From contig JAEEZP010000186.1 of the NCBI GenBank assembly GCA_016291915.1, forward strand, positions 1 to 21,982: a stretch of 21,982 nucleotides of DNA. Direction: 5' to 3'. The notes under the pieces are model-generated. The model had not been told where the DNA came from and ran no database searches. It worked only from the letters and a program-made list of their open reading frames with translations. The position numbers and the translations under genes were made by a program. This DNA comes from Prevotella sp. GTDB taxonomy: Bacteria; Bacteroidota; Bacteroidia; Bacteroidales; Bacteroidaceae. Below, one piece after another: positions 1 to 7,008 of the stretch; positions within the stretch are counted from its first letter, which is position 1, and each line of letters starts with the position of its first letter.

Positions 1-142
1 CCTTCGCATTCTCCACGAAGTTCAACTCCATGGTCTCATGGTAGTGGATCGGATAGTCGAATTCCTTTTTCCTGCGGTCAGCCACATACATGAAGTCATG
101 TTCCTGCAAAGGTGTAATCTCTCGTAATATGCCTCTCTCCAT
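1..142 (-). CDS. N-terminus of a probable AraC-family transcriptional regulator (partial, runs off the window)
   Basis: Only the first 47 codons are present. Reading leftward from the ATG at 140-142, the product begins MERGILREITPLQEHDFMYV and continues through a segment with HYHETMEL at about residues 33-40. A short basic/aromatic start followed by a His-x-His-Glu motif resembles the sugar-sensing cupin arm of AraC-type regulators in Bacteroidales. The DNA-binding domain would lie outside the window, so the family call rests on the N-terminus alone. A TATCTTTG promoter box lies 28 nt upstream of the ATG. The gene is downstream of and co-oriented with the GH95 gene, but a 225-bp gap and its own promoter suggest independent transcription. 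Part of this gene start recurs at 20636-20715. Confidence 0.6.
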   Translation of the reverse strand, partial: MERGILREITPLQEHDFMYVADRRKKEFDYPIHYHETMELNFVENAK

Positions 143-169
143 AAGCGATAACAAAATAGCTTTCTGATG

Positions 170-177
170 CAAAGATA
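170..177 (-). promoter_or_regulatory. Promoter -7 box for the left-edge regulator
   Basis: The minus strand reads TATCTTTG, an exact match to the Bacteroidetes -7 consensus TAnnTTTG, 28 nt before the start codon. No convincing -33 TTTG is visible. The same box precedes the truncated second copy of this gene at 20737-20744. Confidence 0.6.
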
Positions 178-220
178 AATAAAAGAATTAAAAAAATTAC
201 TATTTCCATTTTTTTATTTA

Positions 221-228
221 TATTTTTG
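221..228 (+). promoter_or_regulatory. Possible rightward promoter box, no obvious gene downstream
   Basis: TATTTTTG matches TAnnTTTG on the plus strand in an A/T-rich tract, so a chance match is quite possible. The only reading frame just downstream is a 9-codon one from the ATG at 238. A strong palindrome follows at 272-299. Confidence 0.2.
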
Positions 229-271
229 CATTAATCCATGTTGCCGATCCTTATGAAACATTTATAATACT

Positions 272-299
272 TTTAGGGTGTGCATATGCACACCCTAAA
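272..299. repeat. Perfect 28-bp palindrome, possible terminator hairpin after the GH95 gene
   Basis: The arms TTTAGGGTGTGC and GCACACCCTAAA are fully complementary around a central ATAT, giving a 12-bp stem with a 4-nt loop in RNA. It lies 67 bp beyond the GH95 stop codon. Neither strand has a U-rich tail, so it is not a classic intrinsic terminator. It could stabilise the 3' end of the GH95 transcript or be a binding site for a dimeric protein. The rest of 143-366 is A/T-rich with no other recognised feature beyond the promoter boxes listed. Confidence 0.6.
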
Positions 300-366
300 T
301 CCTAAAACAATCAATAACTATAACCAACCTAATTGATAACCACAAATCTATGAATCAAAATACTAA

Positions 367-2826
367 CTAATCGAACTTAATCTGGTATGTCTCACCTTTA
401 TGGGTTTCAATATCATAAAGATGTAAGGGATTAATATTTTTTTCTTTTAACAGCTGTCCATCCTTTTCCACTGGCATAGACCATACAGTGAAAAGTGGGT
501 TGGAATTTGGCAATTTTGGACTGACAAGAGGATAAAAATGAGCTTTCTCCTTGGTTCCTATACGAAGGTTTCCACCCAGAGTAGAACGGATGACTACCTG
601 CTTTAAATGTCCATCTTCCCATGTCATGTCTTCCACGATGAAGCCACCGACTGTCCTTATACCCTTTATCCTGCCTTTTGACCATGACTTTGGCAGTGCA
701 GGGAGTAAGTTCACAAATCCATCATGACTCTGTACGAGCATCTCTGCTATTCCAGCCGTACAACCAAAATTACCGTCAATCTGGAATGGCGGATGAGCGT
801 CAAACATATTTGCATAAGTTCCGCCGTCTGCGCCACGCTCTATTGTGTCTGGAATCAAGTTAAGCTGATTTTGGATAAGTCGATAGGCATGATCACCGTC
901 AAGGCACCGTGCCCAAAGACACACTTTCCATCCCATGCTCCATCCTGTTGAGGGATCCCCCCTCTGAGTAAGTGATGTTTTCGCAGCCTCAAAAGATGCT
1001 GGAGTACGGAATGGGGATATACTATTTCCAGGATAGAGTGCCCAGAGATGGGATACATGGCGATGGTGGTCGTTAGGATTATCCCAGTCTTCTGCCCATT
1101 CCTGCAGCTGTCCATGCTTTCCAATTCGCAAAGGTGTCAGTTGATCACGTAATCTTGCGATGGTATCAACAAAGAGTTGGTCTGTATTCAGTAGCTTTGC
1201 GGCTTGTATCGTATGTGTAAACAAGTCTGCCACCAGTTCGTTATCCATCGTTACACCTGCATACAAACTGGCCTTTCTGCCATGAGGATGATTCTCCGGT
1301 GAAATTGATGGACATACCACTTTATACCCAGACCGAGGATCCGTTATCAAGAAGTCCACAAAAAATTCCGAAGCACCCTTCATCAACGGATACACTTTTC
1401 TCAGATACTCCATATCACCATTAAAGGCAAATCTGTTCCACAAGTGCTGACAGAACCATGCATTGGAAGTTGGCCACACGCCACTCCATGAATAATCCAC
1501 CGCGCCAGTCATTCGCCAAAGGTCTGTGTTATGGTGTGCCACCCATCCCCTACATCCATACATTTCGCTTGCTGACTGACGACCTGCTTCAGATAATTCT
1601 GTAACCATCTTGACGAGCGGCTCATGCATTTCTGCCAGATTGGTGGGTTCTGCTGGCCAATAATTCATCTCAGTATTGATATTGATTGTGTAGCGGCAGC
1701 TCCATGCCGGGTTCAGCTTATGATTCCATAAGCCTTGCAGATTACCAGGTTGTGTGTCTGGTTGCGAACAGGATATCAACAGATAACGACCGAACTGAAA
1801 ATAAAGAGCCGTGAACCAACCGTCATCAGCTACTTTTGCGAAATCGCGGATTCTCTCATCGGTTGGTTTCTGCGGATAACGGTCTGTTCCTAAATCCAGA
1901 CTTACGCGATTGAACTGCTGATGGTAGAAATTCATATGGGTTTCCTTTGCCTGAGCATACGGTCTTCCCGCCTTCTCCATATAATGACGAATACGTTTGT
2001 CAGGATCAGCAGAGATATCCTTATAGTTCTTGAAATTCGTTGCTAAAGCCACATAAATGATAACCTCATCCGCACGGTCCACAACCAGCTTTCCGTCTTT
2101 CTGGTATAGCTTTCCTCCCTTATTCTGTATTTTCGCATTAACGATGAATCTCACCTTGCCAGGTACATCAGGAGCAGCCTCTTCAGTGATTCCTGTCAGT
2201 CGAAGTGTCCCTGACTCAGCTTTAATCTTACAATTATCATTAGGATAGGTCAGAGAAGCAGAGAAACTGATTTTCTTTTTCTTTGATGCGGAATATCTGA
2301 TGATGAGCAGTTGATCGGTGAAAGAAGCAAAAGACTCCTGCTGATACTCCACATTATTAATATTATAAGTAACCCTTGATATAGCATCACCGATATCCAA
2401 TAACCTGCGATAGTTGGTAATCTTACTTGAATCACGACCTGTGAAATCGATACGAAGGCTGCCTGCAGGCTGATAAGGAGCTCCGCGTCCTAGTCTTTTC
2501 TCTGATATCATCGTCTGATCCGCCAACTTCTGTGCAGAATCGTTTTGTTCAGAGAAGATCAAGTTACGAATGGTCTCCAGACTCTTCCGTGCTGCCGGGT
2601 TATAATTATTATAAGGTGACCCTTTGGAGATAGTCTCCTCGTTTAGTTGGAACTCTTCGTGTAAAGGATTGCCAAAGACCATAGCCCCAATACGTCCATT
2701 ACCCACAGGAAGGGCACTATTCCAATGAACAGCCGGTTTATTATACCAAAGCACATAATCGCTGGCACTAACTTGTTGTACATTCGCTGCTAAAAACAGC
2801 AACATTAATTGATATAAGTATTTCAT
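367..2826 (-). CDS. GH95 alpha-L-fucosidase / alpha-L-galactosidase, secreted
   Basis: A glycoside hydrolase of family GH95, whose members are inverting enzymes removing terminal alpha-1,2-L-fucose or alpha-L-galactose. The preferred start is the ATG at 2826 because the residues that follow form a signal peptide (MKYLYQLMLLFLAANVQQVSA) and a promoter box lies just upstream; the longer frame to 2871 overlaps that promoter. From this start the protein has 819 residues, normal for the family. The N-terminal domain contains VGNGRIGAMVFG. The catalytic (alpha/alpha)6 region has NINTEMNYW (the paired Asn, about 382 and 384), PSISPEN (general acid Glu, about 511) and QIDGNFG (Asp, about 684). These correspond by motif to the Asn pair, Glu and Asp of the Bifidobacterium enzyme AfcA. 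In this pectin setting the substrate could be fucose on xyloglucan or RG-I side chains, or L-galactose on RG-II; the sequence alone does not decide. Confidence 0.92.
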   Translation of the reverse strand: MKYLYQLMLLFLAANVQQVSASDYVLWYNKPAVHWNSALPVGNGRIGAMVFGNPLHEEFQLNEETISKGSPYNNYNPAARKSLETIRNLIFSEQNDSAQKLADQTMISEKRLGRGAPYQPAGSLRIDFTGRDSSKITNYRRLLDIGDAISRVTYNINNVEYQQESFASFTDQLLIIRYSASKKKKISFSASLTYPNDNCKIKAESGTLRLTGITEEAAPDVPGKVRFIVNAKIQNKGGKLYQKDGKLVVDRADEVIIYVALATNFKNYKDISADPDKRIRHYMEKAGRPYAQAKETHMNFYHQQFNRVSLDLGTDRYPQKPTDERIRDFAKVADDGWFTALYFQFGRYLLISCSQPDTQPGNLQGLWNHKLNPAWSCRYTININTEMNYWPAEPTNLAEMHEPLVKMVTELSEAGRQSASEMYGCRGWVAHHNTDLWRMTGAVDYSWSGVWPTSNAWFCQHLWNRFAFNGDMEYLRKVYPLMKGASEFFVDFLITDPRSGYKVVCPSISPENHPHGRKASLYAGVTMDNELVADLFTHTIQAAKLLNTDQLFVDTIARLRDQLTPLRIGKHGQLQEWAEDWDNPNDHHRHVSHLWALYPGNSISPFRTPASFEAAKTSLTQRGDPSTGWSMGWKVCLWARCLDGDHAYRLIQNQLNLIPDTIERGADGGTYANMFDAHPPFQIDGNFGCTAGIAEMLVQSHDGFVNLLPALPKSWSKGRIKGIRTVGGFIVEDMTWEDGHLKQVVIRSTLGGNLRIGTKEKAHFYPLVSPKLPNSNPLFTVWSMPVEKDGQLLKEKNINPLHLYDIETHKGETYQIKFD

Positions 2827-2843
2827 ATACATATAATTTTTTG

Positions 2844-2851
2844 CAAATATA
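2844..2851 (-). promoter_or_regulatory. Promoter -7 box for the GH95 gene
   Basis: The minus strand reads TATATTTG, an exact TAnnTTTG match, 17 nt before the chosen start codon. A TTG at 2869-2871 lies 17 nt further upstream and may serve as the -33 element. It supports the 2826 start, because the longer frame would place this promoter inside coding sequence. Confidence 0.6.
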
Positions 2852-2957
2852 TTAAAAAAGGAAGGAGGCAAGGTGCATTATTTTCCGAGAAAGGGATGAA
2901 AAAATAACTATCTACAAAAAAAGGAAAATAGTACACCCCTGCCAAATAGTAAATATC

Positions 2958-2965
2958 TAAATTTG
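2958..2965 (+). promoter_or_regulatory. Promoter -7 box for the single-domain CE8 gene
   Basis: TAAATTTG matches TAnnTTTG exactly, 50 nt before the ATG at 3016. No good -33 TTTG is seen. Together with the box at 2844-2851 it makes the 190-bp gap between the GH95 and CE8 genes a divergent promoter region. Confidence 0.5.
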
Positions 2966-3015
2966 CTATTGATTAAGATTCACCCAAAGCAAATAAACAA
3001 ATAACTATTAGAGAT

Positions 3016-4335
3016 ATGGGAAAAAAACGTTTCATCAAGAGAAGTTTGATAGGCTTGTTCATGTGGGCAGCCTGTTATTCTGCAAACGCACAGGTATTTG
3101 ATGCTGTCGTAGCAAAAGACGGGACTGGTAATTTCAGTACTATACAGGATGCCATCAACTCAGTACCGAAAAACAATAGTAAGCCCTATCTGATCCTCGT
3201 AAAGAATGGTGAATATAACGAGTTGGTTGAGATACCAGACAACAGGCCATTTATTCATCTGATAGGGCAAGATCCCCAGAAGACCATTATCAAGCATACC
3301 ATTCACTGCGGTGGTGAAGATGATGTGTTCTTCCGCTATTCAACAAACAATTCCTCATCGCCAAATTATAAGAAACACTGTGTCTTCGATGCCGGTGCCC
3401 CCAATTTCTATACCGAGAATATCACATACCAAAACACCTATGGTGTAAGCCGACAGACTGGTCCTCAGGCACTTGCTATACGTTCCATGGGTGACCGCCA
3501 GGCATTCTATAATTGCAGATTCCGCTCTTTCCAAGATACATGGTTTACTGCTAATGATGATCATGTCCGACAATATATAAAGAACTGCTGGATTGAAGGG
3601 GCCGTCGATTACTTATATGGCGGCGGAAATGTTTTAGTCGAGAACAGCACTTTTTATAATGTACGCAGCGGTTCTGTCATCACGGCTCCAAGTCATGTAA
3701 ATGCAGAATACGGCTATGTCTTCAGAGACTGTGTTGTTGATGGTAACACACAAGCAGCAAACGGTCATCAAAAACTGGGACGCCCATGGCACAATAATTC
3801 CATTACTGTATATATCAACACTACAATGAGAATACCCATTGCACCTGAGGGATGGTCGGACATGGGTACTATTCCAAGACTGTTTGCTGAATATAATAGC
3901 AAGGACAAGGATGGGAATTTGATTGATTTAAGCAAGAGAAAGAGCAATTATACGTTTACCCAGAAGAATAAGTCGGAGACCGGAGAGGTTACTGAAGAAA
4001 AGATTACCGGCAGTTGCAGAACCAGCATCACCAAAGAGGAAGCCGACCGTTATACATACGAGAATATGATTTCCAGTTCCGACGGGTGGAATCCCCGCCT
4101 GTACATGGAAGAGATGCCGGCAACAAAGACAATCAAGATATCTAAATCCGGTCTTCTGCGATGGGAGCCGGTAGCAGGAGCCATTGGCTACCTTATTATA
4201 AATAGTAACGAAAAGATTGTCGCCATCAGCAGTAAATGTATGGCAAAGATAGCAACCCCTGACCAATCATATACGATAAGAGCAGTCAGCCAATACGGAC
4301 ATTTGGGAACACCAGAGACAATCCATGTAAAATAA
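3016..4335 (+). CDS. Pectin methylesterase, family CE8, single catalytic domain
   Basis: Removes methyl esters from galacturonate in homogalacturonan, making it accessible to lyases and hydrolases. The 439-residue product has a signal peptide ending near SANAQ (about residue 26), so it is exported to the periplasm or beyond. A right-handed beta-helix esterase domain spans about 27-330 and carries the family signatures: GPQALA (149-154), QDTW (Asp174), VDYLYG (Asp198) and LGRPW (Arg256). These supply the two catalytic Asp residues and the catalytic Arg of known pectinesterases. Residues about 371-439 look like a small beta-sandwich of fibronectin-III type, also seen at the equivalent place in the larger CE8 protein at 17381-20635. 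The gene is divergent from GH95 and converges on the regulator gene with a 43-bp gap and no clear terminator. Confidence 0.93.
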   Translation: MGKKRFIKRSLIGLFMWAACYSANAQVFDAVVAKDGTGNFSTIQDAINSVPKNNSKPYLILVKNGEYNELVEIPDNRPFIHLIGQDPQKTIIKHTIHCGGEDDVFFRYSTNNSSSPNYKKHCVFDAGAPNFYTENITYQNTYGVSRQTGPQALAIRSMGDRQAFYNCRFRSFQDTWFTANDDHVRQYIKNCWIEGAVDYLYGGGNVLVENSTFYNVRSGSVITAPSHVNAEYGYVFRDCVVDGNTQAANGHQKLGRPWHNNSITVYINTTMRIPIAPEGWSDMGTIPRLFAEYNSKDKDGNLIDLSKRKSNYTFTQKNKSETGEVTEEKITGSCRTSITKEEADRYTYENMISSSDGWNPRLYMEEMPATKTIKISKSGLLRWEPVAGAIGYLIINSNEKIVAISSKCMAKIATPDQSYTIRAVSQYGHLGTPETIHVK

Positions 4336-4378
4336 GCCAACCATCTTACAGGAAAGAATGCCTTAAGACAGTAGGGGG

Positions 4379-6790
4379 TTAATCACCCTCGCTATATTCC
4401 GACGGCCTTTTTCCTGTAAGTTTCTTGAAACAGCGACTGAAATATTTTGGATTTGAGAAACCGCAACGATAGGCGACATCTGACACGGGTACCTTATCAC
4501 GTGTCAGCAATCGTTTGGCATATTCTATACGAGTATTGAGCACATAGTTATTCGGGGTACTGTCGAATAATGTTCTGACCCTTGCGTAGAGCACCGTCCT
4601 GCTCACATTCATAGCAGAGGCGATATCTGACACAGACAGTTCGGAATTATCCACATTGTCCTCCACATACGCCTTCAGTTTCTGAGAGAAGAGCATATCA
4701 TCCTCACTCATCTGACTCACTTTCTCATGAATCTCCTCGGGTGTTTCCAATGTAGGCAACATTTCCTTAATGCGAGAACCCAACACCTCTATCTGTTCCT
4801 TATGGGTAAGGCGGATATCTTTAATCTCATTCTGCAGTTGACGGATATAACGCACCACCCATACGACACAGAACAGGAAAAGCGCCAACAATGAGCCATA
4901 TAGCATCCATGCCCACGGTGTCTCATTAAACTTAGCCTTGCGCCGTAAGGTGATGATCTTCTCGTTATCCACCCATATACCATCACCGTTCGTTGACTTA
5001 ATATGTAACTTATAGGTTCCTGGCTTAAGACCAACATAGTTCAGTTCATTGGATCTGGTATAATGCCAATCATTGTCGATGCCAGCCATTTTATAAGCAT
5101 AGATAATCTCCTCGTTCTTATTATAGTCGATAGCAGAAAAGCTCACATGAAAATCCTGTTTACCTGCAGGTAGTTCAATCATTTCAGGACAATTGAAGAC
5201 AATGTTGGGCACATAATCACTCTTTGCGATCCGTCGTGGATTGAAATGGAGGATACCTTGAGATGTGGCAATAACCATGATACTGTCCGGAAGACAGACA
5301 GGTGTAGCCTCGCTAAAGGTAAAACCACCATCAAAGAATGTCTTCTGATAGTTTGTTGAGACACCCGTACGGGGATTCAGCCTACTCAAGGAAGCCTCTG
5401 AAACGATCCAAAGTGAACTGTCCATATCTTCTGTCAAAGCCATCGTAACATCAGATGACAGCCCCTCCTTTACAGAATAATGATGGAATTGAACCTTGTC
5501 TGACAAGTAATTGTTGTTTAATATTTTATCCACGCCACCTCCTGAAGTAGCCAAGAAGACATCACCCGCACGGTCACGATATAAGTCCATCACTAAATTG
5601 TTTCCGAGACTCGATGCCACATGAGGGTTACGAATATTATGATAAAATCTCAAATCCTTGTACTTATCCTTTAGCGATACCGTAAGCAAGCCGTTGTCAG
5701 TTCCCACCAACAACGTTCCGTCGGGTATCAACTCCAAGCACCTGCAGTTCTTAACATCCTTCGGGAAAGTCTTCAACAAATTATCATGGTGTATGAAACG
5801 TACCGTTCCATCTGATTGAGGCTCAACAATATTCAAGCCACCTCCAAACGTAGCCAACAAGAGTCGGTGCTGCTTATCTTCCTTAATATCATAAATGGAA
5901 TTACAGTTAATGCTATAATCATCACCTGGACGTTTGACATACTGAGTTATTGTATATTGCCTATTACTTCCCTTACGAACGAGCCGAAAAAGACCGTGCG
6001 GCTTTGTTCCCATCCATATCTGACCAAGATGATCTTCCACGAAGCAATAGGCATTGGAACCGAAACAGACAGGAGTGACTGAAAGCTGTCCGGATGGAGA
6101 AAGATATCTTACCTGAGAGGCATCACGCGTCTCATAAACCCTGATATAACCATTTTTATCAGATATCCACAAACGCTTATCCTTATCTACAAAAACAGCT
6201 CTGACGTATTCCTCAGAAGAACCAATCTCACTTTTCTCAGGAATCAACGGCTTAGGGGTTATAGAGACCCTTTCCAGTCCTCTGTAGGTATAAATCCACA
6301 CCCCCTGCTGTTTGTCCACCAACAAAAAATGAGGATTGATATTCCGGTATTCCGGTAATGCCCTATATACGCGGCCTATCTCCTCTGGCATATGATATAC
6401 CCTTACCTTAACCTTACCCTTATAAGGTTCAAATTTCTCGGTTTTGCGATTGAACAAATAATAATGTTCCCCCGACCAACATACTATATTATGATCTGCG
6501 TCTTCCTCCACGAAATGGAACCTATTCGACTCTAAAGGGCAACCGTCACCAGGATGAGCCTTATAGGTAGTAAATCGATAGCCATCGTATTTTCGCAAGC
6601 CATCCCAAGTTGCAAGCCAAATAATTCCTTCAGAATCTTGAATCACATAAGAGACCAAACTCTCAGAAAAGCCATCAGCCTCTCCAAAGTGCTGAATGTT
6701 CACTTTTCCTGTAGTCTGAGCAATTGACTGTGACCAATAAAATGTTGATCCTAATATTCCGAGGAGTAATGTGGATAAAAGCCTTACCAT
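4379..6790 (-). CDS. Membrane-tethered one-component regulator: propeller sensor, Y_Y_Y domain, AraC HTH
   Basis: Probably senses a pectin-derived oligosaccharide in the periplasm and controls the adjacent SusC operon. The 803-residue protein has a signal peptide or N-anchor (1-25), then repeated propeller blades of the Reg_prop type across about 30-530 (for example IWLATWDGLRKYDG at 57-70, IWMGTKPHGLFRL at 258-270). A Y_Y_Y beta-sandwich follows (about 545-615, with GIDNDWHYT and LKPGTYKLHIKSTNGDG), then one membrane helix (about 625-648), a linker of about 55 residues, and a C-terminal AraC/XylS DNA-binding domain (about 705-800, with SDIASAMNVSRTVLYARV and VAYRCGFSNPKYFSRCFKK). This is the outline of a hybrid two-component system protein, but the histidine kinase and receiver domains, normally some 500 residues, are absent. 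The frame is open throughout, so no decay is evident. It is divergent from susC. Confidence 0.9.
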   Translation of the reverse strand: MVRLLSTLLLGILGSTFYWSQSIAQTTGKVNIQHFGEADGFSESLVSYVIQDSEGIIWLATWDGLRKYDGYRFTTYKAHPGDGCPLESNRFHFVEEDADHNIVCWSGEHYYLFNRKTEKFEPYKGKVKVRVYHMPEEIGRVYRALPEYRNINPHFLLVDKQQGVWIYTYRGLERVSITPKPLIPEKSEIGSSEEYVRAVFVDKDKRLWISDKNGYIRVYETRDASQVRYLSPSGQLSVTPVCFGSNAYCFVEDHLGQIWMGTKPHGLFRLVRKGSNRQYTITQYVKRPGDDYSINCNSIYDIKEDKQHRLLLATFGGGLNIVEPQSDGTVRFIHHDNLLKTFPKDVKNCRCLELIPDGTLLVGTDNGLLTVSLKDKYKDLRFYHNIRNPHVASSLGNNLVMDLYRDRAGDVFLATSGGGVDKILNNNYLSDKVQFHHYSVKEGLSSDVTMALTEDMDSSLWIVSEASLSRLNPRTGVSTNYQKTFFDGGFTFSEATPVCLPDSIMVIATSQGILHFNPRRIAKSDYVPNIVFNCPEMIELPAGKQDFHVSFSAIDYNKNEEIIYAYKMAGIDNDWHYTRSNELNYVGLKPGTYKLHIKSTNGDGIWVDNEKIITLRRKAKFNETPWAWMLYGSLLALFLFCVVWVVRYIRQLQNEIKDIRLTHKEQIEVLGSRIKEMLPTLETPEEIHEKVSQMSEDDMLFSQKLKAYVEDNVDNSELSVSDIASAMNVSRTVLYARVRTLFDSTPNNYVLNTRIEYAKRLLTRDKVPVSDVAYRCGFSNPKYFSRCFKKLTGKRPSEYSEGD

Positions 6791-6813
6791 ATAGATTAGT
6801 AATATTTATATCG

Positions 6814-6821
6814 CAAAGGTA
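6814..6821 (-). promoter_or_regulatory. Promoter -7 box for the sensor/regulator gene
   Basis: The minus strand reads TACCTTTG, an exact TAnnTTTG match, 23 nt before the ATG at 6790. It lies in the same 218-bp gap as the proposed operator repeats upstream of susC. Confidence 0.6.
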
Positions 6822-6865
6822 CAAAAAAAAACGATGATAGGTATATTTTTTTCCGCAAATACAAT

Positions 6866-6963
6866 AAAACGTACGTTTTCCGACCTAAATCGGACGTTTT
6901 TGAACTCTCCTTATTATTATTAGGAATAATTTAGCGACCGAATAAATGTTGCGATCACGTTTT
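6866..6963 (+). promoter_or_regulatory. Candidate operator region: four ACGTTTT half-sites upstream of susC
   Basis: A 14-bp perfect palindrome AAAACGTACGTTTT (6866-6879) contains two back-to-back ACGTTTT half-sites. Further direct copies of ACGTTTT lie at 6894-6900 and 6957-6963. The direct copies begin at 6873, 6894 and 6957, offsets of 21 and 63 bp, i.e. multiples of about two helical turns, so they would face the same side of the DNA. A small inverted repeat CCGA/TCGG (6880-6893) lies between the first two. AraC-type proteins commonly bind phased direct repeats, so this is a good candidate target of the divergent regulator. No exact TAnnTTTG exists here for susC; the nearest is TAATTTAG (6927-6934), 24 nt after a TTTG at 6899-6902. 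Binding is inferred. Confidence 0.45.
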
Positions 6964-7008
6964 TCGAAATCTATTTTTTACATAACAATAACTTTTTAAT
7001 TAGCTCTT

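Noticed and set aside
2827..2871. An N-terminal extension of GH95 starting MPPSFFNIF
   Set aside because: It would put the TATATTTG promoter box inside the coding sequence and bury the signal peptide; the ATG at 2826 fits better.
6899..6934. A definite susC promoter (TTTG plus TAATTTAG)
   Set aside because: The -7 match has one mismatch and the 24-nt spacing is long, so it is mentioned only within the operator entry, not as a separate feature.
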